Assembly: GCA_049664225.1 (NCBI GenBank)
Contig: JBATEX010000075.1
Span: forward strand, 1 to 64,000
From: JAUVRX01 sp049664225
GTDB taxonomy: Bacteria; Acidobacteriota; Thermoanaerobaculia; Multivoradales; JAHEKO01
Length of the DNA: 64,000 bases
Reading direction: 5' to 3'
Below the pieces are notes generated by a model. That model saw only the letters and a program-made list of their open reading frames with translations, was not told the origin of the DNA and searched no databases. Each line of letters starts with the position of its first letter. The first letter of the stretch is position 1. Position numbers and translations under genes: made by a program. This document shows, piece after piece, positions 45,822 to 54,938 of this stretch.

Positions 45822-46544
45822 CTTCAGGACTCCTGTCTCGGTACTCCGGTTTGTGCTTCCCGTGAATTCGGGAGCCTGCGTGGAAGAGCCCTTTAGAGCC
45901 CAAAAGGACTCAACCGGTCTCCGAGAAGAAGCGAATCGGCTGGCACCTCTTGGTGGCTGTTCCCCTGCCGCCCACTACCCGACCAGTCTCAGCCTGTATG
46001 AAGGCCCCATCTCTCCCTGCCAAGGGGGGCCTAGCTCATCCAGAGCGGTTTAGGCCCTCAGTACAGCCTGAAACAGGCTGAGACAGGATTCAGAGCCAGG
46101 TGCTTGGACACTGGCCCCTGGGGCGGAGGTAGCGTCGCGATGTTTTCTAGGCGGGCACCTTCTCCAGGGCCTTTCTCAGGTCATCTAAGTTCATCACGGG
46201 CGTGAACTCAACGGCAGCGTTGAGACTCATGAAGAGCAGTTCTGCGATCTGTTGATGGTCTCGGCCCCAAAGTGACCGACATCACCATCGTGGCGATTGC
46301 TGCTTGCTGCCTTCCGCCTGATTCGGATTGCTGGCAGGAGTCTAGCAGGGCAAGCGTGAGCCAGTGTCGGCTCGAGCTCCAGCCGCGCGGGCGGCTGTCG
46401 ATCGCCCGGAATCCAGATTCACAGAACGGCAGGTGTGGTGCGTTCGTAGTGCGCGAAAAGAAACTCCCATCCATTATCTCGAATAGGCGGCTCGTGAGTC
46501 TCTTGAGTCATGCAACCGAGATATCATCGAATCGAGGTGCTTCA
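45822..46544. other. 723 bp without a convincing gene
   Basis: It contains a solo RAYT-type end (45941-45951), a small hairpin CAGCCTG-AAA-CAGGCTG (46064-46080) and a short minus-strand frame ending at 46147 (LLFMSLNAAVEFTPVMNLDD...) that looks like the tail of a lost gene but has no recognisable family. The promoters of the FG-GAP and CBM-like genes must also lie here. Confidence 0.4.
45941..45951 (-). repeat. Solo REP-like site
   Basis: TGGCACCTCTT preceded by CGAATCGGC. Read on the minus strand it is CCAAGAGGTGCCAGCCGATTCG, nearly the RAYT element terminus, but no transposase sequence is attached. Confidence 0.6.
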
Positions 46545-47162
46545 ATGATCAGGGCTACCTGGGCGTTCGCGCTTTCTCTCGTGATGGCGGGCCCGGCCAT
46601 GACCCAAAACCTCCTGGTAAACCCGGGCTTCGATGTATCGGATCAGCTCGCCGGTTGGACCTGCACCACGAACAACGGTGTGACCACGTGGAGCCCCGAC
46701 GATCGTCTGGTTTCGCCGACCTCCGGCTCGATGCAGAATGACGTCACCGCCACCGACGACAATCGAAATGTCCGTTGCTCTCAATGCGTGCCCGTCAACG
46801 AACAGTTCGGCTACATCGCGTCGACCTGGTTCTTCTGGCCCGACGATGCCGACGTATCCCAGCAGGGATCGACCAGGATTTCGTTCGTTTTCTACAGCGA
46901 CGCTGATTGCACCGTCATCGCAGGTGACGGCGACGTCGAGATCAAAGCCCCGATCCTCGAAACCTGGCTCCACCTCGAGTCCGAAGAAGCGGTGGCACCC
47001 ATCGGTGCCGTGGCGGCCAGGGTCTTCGTCTTTACCTGGCAAAACAACGCGAACCAGCCCGTTCGGGCGAGGCTTGATGACCTCGACTTCAGCACGACCA
47101 CGAGATTCCGTGACGGCTTCGAGTCCGGCGACACCTCGGCTTGGTCGAGCTCAGTCCCGTAG
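46545..47162 (+). CDS. Secreted CBM-like protein with DGFESG C-terminal tail
   Basis: 205 aa from the ATG at 46545, preceded by GAGGTG; the longer ORF is not credible. The signal peptide ends AMTQ. NLLVNPGFDVSDQLAGWTC and the later VRARLDDLDFS are the opening and closing strands of CenC/CBM-type beta-sandwiches. Five Cys could form disulfides. The last 15 residues, RFRDGFESGDTSAWSSSVP, match the tail of the sugar dehydrogenase at 22277-23548 (IFADGFESGNTAEWP). Possible role: binding carbohydrate or surface polymer. Confidence 0.65.
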   Translation: MIRATWAFALSLVMAGPAMTQNLLVNPGFDVSDQLAGWTCTTNNGVTTWSPDDRLVSPTSGSMQNDVTATDDNRNVRCSQCVPVNEQFGYIASTWFFWPDDADVSQQGSTRISFVFYSDADCTVIAGDGDVEIKAPILETWLHLESEEAVAPIGAVAARVFVFTWQNNANQPVRARLDDLDFSTTTRFRDGFESGDTSAWSSSVP

Positions 47163-47296
47163 TCGACTGTCGATCTCTTGATCCTCGGGCCGGGCCTCGC
47201 GCCCGGCCTTTTCTTGTCCGCTAGCCCCCTGCATGTAGTGCCGTCCACGTGGCAAAGACGTAGGATAGGGACAAGCCAGAACTAGGAAGGCCTCGA

Positions 47297-47467
47297 ATGA
47301 CGGGTCAGACCCTGGGGCACTACAAGATCCTTGACAAGCTTGGGGCGGGTGGAATGGGAGAGGTGTACCGGGCCGAGGATACGACCCTGAATCGAGAGGT
47401 GGCGCTCAAGATCCTGCCGGCTCAGGCGGATTCTGCTAGGGGCACCGGGGTCTCCGGTGGCGCGTGA
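47297..47467 (+). pseudogene. Ser/Thr protein kinase N-terminus, truncated
   Basis: MTGQTLGHYKILDKLGAGGMGEVYRA is a PknB/Hanks-type kinase start with the Gly-rich loop GAGGMGEVY, and the ATP-binding Lys is in VALKILP. The kinase sequence ends after PAQADSA (about 47434), where the IS91-type relic begins on the other strand; the frame closes at 47467. The whole catalytic lobe is gone. Confidence 0.8.
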
Positions 47468-48080
47468 GCCAGGGGCTCGGGCTCTTGGGCGGGAAGCTCG
47501 AGGCTGCGGCGGATCGCCTTGGCGGTGGCAAAGTCGACGATGAAGGCGAGGACCTTCATCTCGGCGCCGCAGAACGGGCACAGGAGCGCATCGACCTCGT
47601 AGACCCTGTGGATCAACTTCGCCCGGCTGAGCCGAGCTCGCCGGGTGGATTCGTCGGTGTCGCCCTGCTGGCGCGGCATGAGAGTGCCGTCTGCAGCCGG
47701 CGCGGCCTTGCGGCGCTTGCCGCGAGCCGCGTTGGCATAAAAGCCCAGTAGCGCACCGTCTGCTGTGGGGGCTCGGGGATGTGGTCGACGACGCGGGCGA
47801 GAAACTCGAGGACATCTCAGCGAGCGTGACCGCCGTCGGGTCCGGCACGGCGCGAGGGCCAGCCCCGGTAAACAACCTCCCCAGTATCCTCCTCCCAGGT
47901 CAACCGCTTGAGAACAACCGGACAGCGGATCATGTACCGGCCGAGGCGCCCCGGCGCCGGCTCGATCCTCGACCCGTACCGCCCCATGGGCTGAAAAGTC
48001 GCTGTGGCGCCAGGACAGGAGGTTGTCGAAGATCGCCTCGGTGATCAGCTCCTTCTCGAGGAGCATTCGTAAGACCTGCG
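47422..48080 (-). mobile_element. IS91-family transposase relic
   Basis: C-terminal part of a Y2-type IS91 transposase spread over frames: ITEAIFDNLLSWRHSDFSAHGAVRV, then (other frame) GRYMIRCPVVLKRLTWEEDTGEVVY followed by an in-frame TGA, then DVLEFLARVVDHIPEPPQQTVRYW, and again ARLSRAKLIHRVYEVDALLCPFCGAEMKVLAFI. At least two frameshifts and one stop make it inactive. The N-terminal catalytic part is missing. Confidence 0.75.
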
Positions 48081-48491
48081 ATTCCTTTCCTCTCGTCCCA
48101 CGGCGCACTCGAGCTCGAGAGGGAGCAGAAGATTCTCGATCACCGTCAAGGTCGGCAGCAGATTGAAGAATTGGAGAATGAAACCGATATGTCGGCGGCG
48201 GAGGATCGTCCGCTGCCGCTCGTCGAGCGCGGTGAGATCGGTTGCCGCGATGACGACGCGACCGGCATCGGGCTGGTCGATCCCCGCCAGGAGGTTGAGC
48301 AAAGTCGATTTGCCGGATCCGCTCTTACCCAGAAGCACGACCAGCTCGCCCCGCTCGACGCGAAGATCGATCCCGTCGAGGTCCACGTGCCGTCGATCGC
48401 CTTCGCGGTAGCTCTTGGTGATCCCGACCAGCTCGATCGATGGAGACGTCGAAGTCTGGTCGCCGGCTGGCTCAGGTTGCTTTTCGTCCAT
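48045..48491 (-). pseudogene. MacB/LolD-type ABC ATPase, N-terminal half only
   Basis: SIELVGITKSYREGDRRHVDLDGIDLRVERGE, Walker A GKSGSGKSTLLNLLAG and the Q-loop LQFFNLLPTLTVIENLLLPLELE are MacB/LolD-like. The sequence then turns into IS91-derived residues and stops at 48045. Walker B, signature and H-loop are missing, so it cannot hydrolyse ATP. No permease gene remains nearby. Confidence 0.8.
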
Positions 48492-48703
48492 GTGCTGGAC
48501 GCTCCCGGATGAAGGTCCGCTCGGTCGATTGACGAACTCGCCGGGCGGTTCACACGAGAATACACGGAGCCCGAGGGGGGGACTCTATAGTAACGACCGG
48601 GGCGTCCAGGCCCCACTGGTGACATGCTCAATCGCCGACGCCTGCGGCCGCGCTCGGACGTCGGCTATAGTCACTGTGCTTGACCGTTGCCGGTCGCAAA
48701 CGT

Positions 48704-50365
48704 ATGAAGCTATTCCGCCGCAGGCTCTCCGAGCTCAACCCCTCGCCAGCGAACCGTCGCTGGCTCTTCATCCCCTACGATCAGTTGAGCGATGAGATCG
48801 GACCGCTCGGCAGCGAATCCCCGGAGTCGCTCGGAATCGTCCTCGTCGAGAGCTCCTGGAAGGCGGCGCACCGCCCCTACCATCGGCAAAAGCTGGCGCT
48901 GGTTCTGGCCAATCTTCGGCACTTCGCCCTCGAGCAGGCCGAGCGCGGTGTGGCGGTGCGCCATGTCGTGACCAACGCGCCGTACCGCGAAGCGCTGCAA
49001 CCGATCGCCGCCGACCTTGGGACCCTCCGGGTCATGGAGCCGGCCGAGCGGGAGCTGCGTGAGGACCTCGCTCCGCTCGTCTCGAACGGCGCCATCGAGG
49101 TCGCGCCGCACGAGGGGTGGCTCACGAGTCCGGATCAGTTTCTTCGCAGCGCCCGGAAGGGGCCGCCGTGGCGGATGGATTCCTTCTATCGCCTGGTGCG
49201 GCGCGAGAGCGGCATACTCATGGAGAAGGGCAAGCCAACCGGCGGCAAGTTCAGCTTCGACGCCGAGAACAGAAGGCCGTGGAAGGGGGAGCCGGCGGCG
49301 CCCGAGCCACCGTGTTTCGAGACCGACGAGATCACCCGCGAAGTCGGCGACCTGATCGAGCGGCGCTTCGCCCGCCACCCCGGCCGCCTCGACCTCGAGA
49401 TGCTGCCGGCGAGTCGCGACGACGCCGAGCGGCTCTGGTCGTGGGCGCTCGACAACTGTCTCGAGAACTTCGGGCCGTACGAAGATGCGATGTCGACGCG
49501 ATCGAGGAACCTCTTCCACACCCGCATGTCGGCTCTCGTCAACCTGCACCGCTTGCTGCCGAGGACGCTGGTCACGGACGTCGTCGACCTTGACGCGCCG
49601 CTCGCGAGCCGCGAGGGCTTCATCCGCCAGGTTCTCGGCTGGCGTGAGTTCATGCGCCACGTGCATCGGGAGACCGACGGCTTTAGGAGGCTCCCGGCGG
49701 GCGAACCGCCGACCAGAGCCGGATCCGGGGACGGTGGCTGGGAGACGTGGTCGGGGCAAGCCTGGCGGTCGTCGGAGGTTTTCCTCGAGTTTCTCGGTGG
49801 CGCTGAGCCGTCGGCGCTCGAGACCGACTGGCCCCTGCCACCGGCCTTCTGGGGCGCGCGGTCGGGTCTCGCCTGTCTCGACCAGGTCGTTACCGAGGTC
49901 TGGGACGACGCCTACACACATCACATTCCGCGACTGATGGTTCTCGCCAACATCGGAACGCTCCTGGGGGTCAGTCCGCGGCAGCTGACCGACTGGTTCT
50001 GGGTCGCCTTTGCCGACGCTTACGACTGGGTCGTCGAGCCCAACGTCTTAGGGATGGGGACGTACGCGGTGGGTGGGCTCTTCACCACCAAGCCCTATGT
50101 CTCGGGCGCCAACTACATCAACCGGATGAGCGACTACTGCGACAGTTGCCGCTTCAATCCGAAGGTCGATTGCCCGATCAACCGTATCTACTGGTCGTTT
50201 CTCGAGCGCAACCGCAGCCATTTCGAGGGCAACCCGAGAATGGGCCTCGTCATGCGCAACCTCGAGCGGCGGCCAGAGAAGCAGAAGAACAAAGACCGGA
50301 TTGTCTTCGAATCGATGCGGCGGAGGCTCGCAGGCAGAAAAGAGCTGCGTCCGCCGTCGAGTTGA
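48704..50365 (+). CDS. FeS-type photolyase-related protein (cryptochrome/photolyase family, PF04244-like)
   Basis: 553 aa from ATG 48704 (an in-frame TTG at 48680 is possible). The N-terminal domain has LFIPYDQLSDEIGPL, and the helical domain has YEDAMSTRSRNLFHTRMSALVNLHRLLP and VLGWREFMRHVH, then THHIPRLMVLANI and DAYDWVVEPNVLGMGTYAVGG of the FAD-binding region. CDSCRFNPKVDCPIN near residue 490, with a Cys in WALDNCLENFGPY, matches the four-Cys iron-sulfur site of the bacterial (6-4) photolyase (FeS-BCP) group. It is likely a (6-4) photolyase or light sensor. Confidence 0.88.
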   Translation: MKLFRRRLSELNPSPANRRWLFIPYDQLSDEIGPLGSESPESLGIVLVESSWKAAHRPYHRQKLALVLANLRHFALEQAERGVAVRHVVTNAPYREALQPIAADLGTLRVMEPAERELREDLAPLVSNGAIEVAPHEGWLTSPDQFLRSARKGPPWRMDSFYRLVRRESGILMEKGKPTGGKFSFDAENRRPWKGEPAAPEPPCFETDEITREVGDLIERRFARHPGRLDLEMLPASRDDAERLWSWALDNCLENFGPYEDAMSTRSRNLFHTRMSALVNLHRLLPRTLVTDVVDLDAPLASREGFIRQVLGWREFMRHVHRETDGFRRLPAGEPPTRAGSGDGGWETWSGQAWRSSEVFLEFLGGAEPSALETDWPLPPAFWGARSGLACLDQVVTEVWDDAYTHHIPRLMVLANIGTLLGVSPRQLTDWFWVAFADAYDWVVEPNVLGMGTYAVGGLFTTKPYVSGANYINRMSDYCDSCRFNPKVDCPINRIYWSFLERNRSHFEGNPRMGLVMRNLERRPEKQKNKDRIVFESMRRRLAGRKELRPPSS

Positions 50366-50627
50366 ACAGCGGGACTTCGAGAGGAGGTTCGTTAGGCGCC
50401 TTGCCAATGTTCTGCAGGTCTATTCGGCCTTGAGGGTCTGCGAGCGTCGAAGCGGATTAGAGTTCCGGCCATCGCCGACCCATTTTCCTCGAAGAAGGAA
50501 CCGACAGGATTGACGATCAAGAGATCAAGAAAAAGTTCTGCGGGCCAGCAACCGGTCTGGCCCTGGACCATCACGTCATCGCCCTGTCCGACCAACCGCC
50601 CTGGCTTGAGCGAGCACACCGCCAGCG

Positions 50628-50843
50628 CTGGAGCCCTGGGCATACTGGAACAAGGTCAAACTCGATTATTCGCGTCGGGGCAAACCCGGCGACAATGCCC
50701 ACATCGAGGCCTTCAACAGCCTGGTTCGGCGAGAGTGCCTTTCGCAACATTGGTTTACGACTCTCGAGGAGGCGCGTGGCATCCTCGAGACCTGGAAGGA
50801 GGAGTACAACAATGACCGGCCCCATGGGAGTCATCACTGTTGA
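50628..50843 (+). mobile_element. IS3-family transposase C-terminal relic
   Basis: The frame reads EPWAYWNKVKLDYSRRGKPGDNAHIEAFNSLVRREC and then LSQHWFTTLEEARGILETWKEEYNNDRPHG. The last catalytic Glu of the DDE core lies in DNAHIEAF. A stop (TGA) lies 11 codons upstream in frame and the rest of the gene is not found. It is unlike the second IS3 relic at 61.3 kb. Confidence 0.8.
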
Positions 50844-50905
50844 GGACCGAAACCAGCCCGAAACTCGCACATCGGGTGGATCAGAAGAGGGGTGAGCTGC
50901 CTAGA

Positions 50906-50954
50906 CCGAGAAGCTCTCACAGAGCTTGGTCCAGCGTCGGGGGCAGCCGCACTA
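50906..50954. repeat. 49-bp direct repeat, left copy
   Basis: Matches 53797-53845 at about 43 of 49 positions. On the minus strand both copies would encode VRL-x-PTLDQ-x-L followed by a stop. The 2.8 kb between the copies hold the broken M23 gene and the flavoprotein gene. Confidence 0.65.
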
Positions 50955-51050
50955 TGGACACCACAGACACGGTGACCGGTATTGACCTGGGGGCCATACC
51001 TGCGGTTTGATCGACCAGATCGAGCGTACTGAGTTGAAGGGGGTCCCGCG

Positions 51051-51692
51051 CTGAATCGAGGCGTTCTTCTTGCTTTGGTCGGAGTGACTTGCGTGTGGCT
51101 CTATTCGCTGACGACGGGGTGTGGAGGAGGGGGGTCTCCAACGGAATCCGGAACTCCCGCTCAGTGTGGGCCGTACCCGGATCAGCACCAGTCACCGAGG
51201 GTGTTGCCGTATCCGGTTGGGGGACAGCTACGCAGTCGTGCAGGGAAACTGCAACGCACCTGGCCATGCGCCCGGAAGTTCAAACCAATACGCCTATGAC
51301 TTCGGTATGCGGAGTGGTTCCGCCGTTGTCGCGGCAGGCGGCGGAGTGGTTTACGCGCTCGAAGAGGGGGAGTCGAACGACAAAGCGGTCAAAGGTTCGT
51401 GGAGCGCCGGCAATTACGTCACGATTCAACACCCGAATGGCTTCTATTCGGGCTATGCACATCTCGACCAGTGGGGTGTGCTTGTGGAAGTTGGAGACTT
51501 CGTCACCCAGGGCCAGTTGATTGCCAGATCAGGCAACTCGGGCACCTACAATCCCCATCTTCACTTTCAAGTCGGTGCACCATCAGTCAAGTCGGTGCAC
51601 CATCAGTCTCGATAGCGGTGACCTGCCGAAATACCAGGCCCCACCCCAACGGCCTGGTTACGGGCGAGGTCTACACTGGCGACGGCTATTGA
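51051..51692 (+). pseudogene. M23 metallopeptidase lipoprotein with two frame disruptions
   Basis: The reading begins at CTG 51051 (no ATG/GTG/TTG available) with a lipoprotein signal LLALVGVTCVWLYSLTTGC and goes on to PYPVG. One extra G in the run after 51221 shifts the frame; the next frame gives DSYAVVQGNC, then YAYDFGMRSGSAVVAAGGG, SGYAHL and GNSGTYNPHLHFQ, the LytM/M23 zinc-site pattern. A 20-bp tandem duplication (51568-51607) then causes a second shift. With one unit removed the frame continues to a natural stop at 51692 (ending EVYTGDGY). It would be a cell-wall endopeptidase or its degenerate homologue. Confidence 0.75.
51568..51607 (+). repeat. Perfect 20-bp tandem duplication inside the M23 gene
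   Basis: CAAGTCGGTGCACCATCAGT occurs twice head to tail (51568-51587, 51588-51607). As 20 is not a multiple of three, the duplication shifts the frame right after HLHFQVGAPSV. Confidence 0.95.
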
Positions 51693-51868
51693 CAAACGCG
51701 GTCCGTCGAATCCCACCCCCTCCGCGATCTCCACCCGCCCACCCGGCAGTGAAGCAGTGAGCAGTGGGGCAGTTCCCATCCTCCCAAGAGGAGCGGATTC
51801 GGAACCAGTGAGGCGACGGCATGCCCAGAGCCTGCCAGATAACGCCGTTCGCTGTCGATTTAGGGGCT

Positions 51869-53746
51869 TCAGTACTGCAACTCGCTTATCGCCCGCCATG
51901 CCTCGTCGATGGCGACGTGGGTCATGGCGAAGGCGCCGGCGTCGGAGTTGGCGAAGGTGATGTTCCCGAACGGCTTCCGCGCGATCTCGTGCGGCGCCTC
52001 CCCTGGAGGCCACTCGGGATCCCACAGGTCGAGGTAGTCGTAGGAGTAACCGTGCGGCCAGCGATTGACGGTGATGGCGAGGATATCGTCGGCCGCGCTG
52101 AAGCCCGCCGGGCCCAACATGCCGTCCAGCACGGTCCGGACTTCTCTCTCGAAGTCCTCGAAATCCATGGTCAGCATGCGCATCCGCGAGGATCGATGTT
52201 GACGGCGGATGTCCACGCCTCTCTTGGCCGGTGCGACCGAACCCCAGAACTGCATCACCGCTGCGCCGGGATCTTCCCAGTCGTGTCGGTACTCGCCGAC
52301 TTCAATGCCCTTGACGAGCCAGGTCGCGCCATGGAGGCGCCCCGGGCAGTAGGCGCCCGAGATGCCGAGTTTGTCGGCGGCCTTGGTGTCACGGATCAGC
52401 ACATTGGTCAGCAGGAGCGGCCGCCTGACCTGATAGGCGAGGGCCTCACGCTGTGCTGCCGGAAGCTGGGGGCACAGGTAAGGGATCATCGAGTGGTAGC
52501 AGGCCAGCACACAGCTGCGCCCTTTCACGTTCGCCGTCTTTCCATCGCGAACGAAGCTCACACGGACGGCGCCGTCATTCTCTTCGACATTGGTGACGGT
52601 CGAATTGAGCCGCAATCGGATCGGGGATTCGGAGCGATCGAGCTGTGAATAGTCGAAAGACGCGGTCACGATGTCGTCCATGCCCTGGCCATCGGCAACC
52701 GCTGGGATGAGTGCACGAACCAGCAATCTGGCAAGGGAGGCGGTCCCGTCGGGAAAGTGGACCACCTCGCCGCCTATGCTGCCCGACGAGTCGGGCTCGC
52801 CGCCGAGCAGATGTGCCATCGGGAGTCCGGCGCCCTCGCACTCGGCGACCGACAGGCTGTCCGCACCAACGCCCCAATAGCCGTGAGTGGCGTTGAAGAA
52901 GATCTCGGCCGCTTCCTCGGTGAGGCCGCCATACTGGCGGCTGAAGTCGATGTAGCTGATCTGCCGGAGGAACTGCCGGCGCTCTTCCGGACTGCGGCCC
53001 TCGAGCACGTCAGTTCTGGCGGAGTAGAACCGCTTCAGGGAGTCGCGTGACTCCTTGCTGAGCGGCACGGCGTCGAGCTTGCCGAGGATGCTCGCGAAGT
53101 CTCCCCAACGTGGAATGAACCCCGGAATTAGTACGTCGCTCCCATAGGTCTCGGCATCGAAATAGATGGCCGGGCCGAGCTTGCCGTCGGTGCCGTAGTT
53201 GAAGTCGTTGTGCTCCAAGAGGCGATCGATATCGACGCCCAACGCGGTCAGGAGGGCATTGGCCTGCTCACCGAACGCCGAGTATTCGAGATTGAAGTCA
53301 CCGCCCCAAACCAGGCGCATCGGCCCACCCTGGTGGAACTCATTGCGCGTGGCGTGACCGCCGAACTCGTCGTGGTTCTCCAGGATGAGGATGCGGGAGT
53401 CCCCCCCGAACCGCTGGCGGTAGAAGTAGGCGGCGGCGAGGCCGCTGAGACCCCCGCCGACGACCACCAGGTCGTATTCCTCTCCGAGGTCCTCGCCGGT
53501 GTCGAAGTCCTTGTGTTTGAGAGCCAGGCCATGCGCCACCTCGAACGAGCCGGGGTGTGAACCGCGCAGGCCGGTGAGCGTGGGTGGGTAGTAGCGTGCC
53601 GCCGTTTCGGCGTCTGCGGGTGAAGGTTGCCCTCCAGCCGCTGCTGAAGGGAGGCCGAGACTCAGTGCCGCAAGCCCTGTGCCGTGAATGAAGTCTCGGC
53701 GGGTGATGTCGCGGCTCATACCCAACTGGCGATCGGACTTGCTCAT
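51869..53746 (-). CDS. Tat-exported FAD oxidoreductase, spermidine-dehydrogenase-like
   Basis: 625 aa. The N-terminus has a Tat motif (TRRDFIHGTGLAALSLGLP). The FAD dinucleotide fold follows at about residue 90: YDLVVVGGGLSGLAAAYFYRQRF, with the second Gly-rich ENHDEFGGHATRNEF. A C-terminal region FGNITFANSDAGAFAMTHVAIDEAWRAI completes an amine-oxidase-type flavoprotein. Length, Tat signal and order of segments resemble Pseudomonas spermidine dehydrogenase, a periplasmic enzyme that oxidises polyamines. The exact substrate is uncertain. Confidence 0.78.
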   Translation of the reverse strand: MSKSDRQLGMSRDITRRDFIHGTGLAALSLGLPSAAAGGQPSPADAETAARYYPPTLTGLRGSHPGSFEVAHGLALKHKDFDTGEDLGEEYDLVVVGGGLSGLAAAYFYRQRFGGDSRILILENHDEFGGHATRNEFHQGGPMRLVWGGDFNLEYSAFGEQANALLTALGVDIDRLLEHNDFNYGTDGKLGPAIYFDAETYGSDVLIPGFIPRWGDFASILGKLDAVPLSKESRDSLKRFYSARTDVLEGRSPEERRQFLRQISYIDFSRQYGGLTEEAAEIFFNATHGYWGVGADSLSVAECEGAGLPMAHLLGGEPDSSGSIGGEVVHFPDGTASLARLLVRALIPAVADGQGMDDIVTASFDYSQLDRSESPIRLRLNSTVTNVEENDGAVRVSFVRDGKTANVKGRSCVLACYHSMIPYLCPQLPAAQREALAYQVRRPLLLTNVLIRDTKAADKLGISGAYCPGRLHGATWLVKGIEVGEYRHDWEDPGAAVMQFWGSVAPAKRGVDIRRQHRSSRMRMLTMDFEDFEREVRTVLDGMLGPAGFSAADDILAITVNRWPHGYSYDYLDLWDPEWPPGEAPHEIARKPFGNITFANSDAGAFAMTHVAIDEAWRAISELQY

Positions 53747-53796
53747 GGGCGCCTATTGAAGCTCTGGCGTTGGCGTGATTCTAACCTGATAGCGGA

Positions 53797-53845
53797 TCGA
53801 GAATCTCTCACAGACCTTGGTCCAGCGTCGGGAGCAGGCGCACCA
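53797..53845. repeat. 49-bp direct repeat, right copy
   Basis: Partner of 50906-50954. On the minus strand, frame RIARHFVPAKLVRLLPTLDQGL leads to the stop within the repeat and looks like the tail of a lost gene in 53800-53940. Confidence 0.65.
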
Positions 53846-53945
53846 GCTTGGCTGGTACGAAGTGGCGGGCGATTCGCAGGCATAGGGGTGCCGCAAAACA
53901 GACGGCTGGGGGCTGAATGGGAGCGCGCTTTTCAGGGCGGCGACC

Positions 53946-54224
53946 TCAATGCACATCGACCCCACGCCAGAAGGCAACGTGGTCCTTGATCTCAGCGGCC
54001 GGTTCCTTGGGATCCGGGTAGTACCATGCGGCATCCCGATTCTCTTCGCTACCGACCGAGATGCAGTAGTAGTGGGCGGTGCCTTTCCATGGGCAGACGG
54101 TCGTCGTCTGGCTGGATTTGAGGTATTCCCTATCGACGGAGTCGGGCGGAAAGTAGTGATTGCCCTCCACAACAACCGTGTTCTCGCTCTCGGCGATGAT
54201 CTCACTCTTCCAAATGGCTCTCAT
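53946..54224 (-). CDS. DUF427-family protein
   Basis: 92 aa from ATG 54222-54224. MRAIWKSEIIAESENTVVVEGNHYFPPDSV, CPWKGTAHYYCISVG and AAWYYPDPKEPAAEIKDHVAFW are the conserved DUF427 segments. The family is a small beta-barrel of unknown function that often lies near photolyase and other redox genes, as here. Confidence 0.9.
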   Translation of the reverse strand: MRAIWKSEIIAESENTVVVEGNHYFPPDSVDREYLKSSQTTTVCPWKGTAHYYCISVGSEENRDAAWYYPDPKEPAAEIKDHVAFWRGVDVH

Positions 54225-54239
54225 TTCGTGGCCTCTCAT

Positions 54240-54938
54240 GGCTAGCGACCCTGAGTAAAGCCGCGCCCTCGTTTACCCGCGCCCGATGCAATGTCATCGT
54301 TGTCTGCTTGACACCCTCCGACGAACCGGTGGCGGCACCCGGAGACTTGAAGATTCGAAGGGCTGATCATGTCTTCCCAGGCACCAGTGTACTGCTTTCC
54401 TGAGAACTGATTCGCCTAGGTCGAGCCGAAGATCAGCTGGAGGAAGAGAGGTCTCAGGGCCTTCCGCGGCAAGTAAGGCTCGACGAGAACAGCTACTGAC
54501 GAGGGATCGCGGGGTGCGGAGTCGTGTGCGCGCACCAGAACGCGTCCGCAACGCGAGTTGTCGGTTGAGCGCCCGATTCTCGGCGATGAGGTGCGCTCGG
54601 TCGCGATGAATGTAGTCGAGGACTACCCCGGATGAGTCTCGGCAGGGCCGCTCAGCTCCTCGGTCGCAGGGGAAGTCGAGGATTCCGGCCGACGTCCGCT
54701 CCAATCGAAGTGGAAGGAGCCAGGTCCTGTAGAATCAAAGCGGAGCGAGCTTTCGGGAGCGACAGGTGGGCGGTGGTAGTAGCTGCTGAGCGCTAGGCGG
54801 AAGCTTCTCGTTGGGCACCTCCGCAGCACGCCTGAAGTGGAAGAAGGCCCTTTCTCACTTCGACCGTCAGTCTCCCGGCTGCTAGTCCAGGATGCAGCCT
54901 AAGACATCATCGATCGAACTGCGGAGAGGTCGAGAGCC
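54240..54938. other. 700 bp of gene debris, possible transposase relic
   Basis: On the minus strand (54534-54704) a frame contains VLDYIHRDRAHLIAENRALNRQLAL, similar to the N-terminal helix of integrase-core transposases (ENLALRQQLAVL). No catalytic part could be followed because of frame breaks. Otherwise no gene is seen, and the promoter of the HAO-like gene must lie in the last 100 bp. Confidence 0.35.

Noticed and set aside
48710..49924. 404-aa minus-strand ORF
   Set aside because: Exactly antisense to the photolyase-related gene; an open frame caused by GC-rich codons, with no family features.
50388..50396. GTTAGGC after the photolyase-related gene
   Set aside because: A core-like heptamer alone; no partner RYYYAAC and no palindrome around it.
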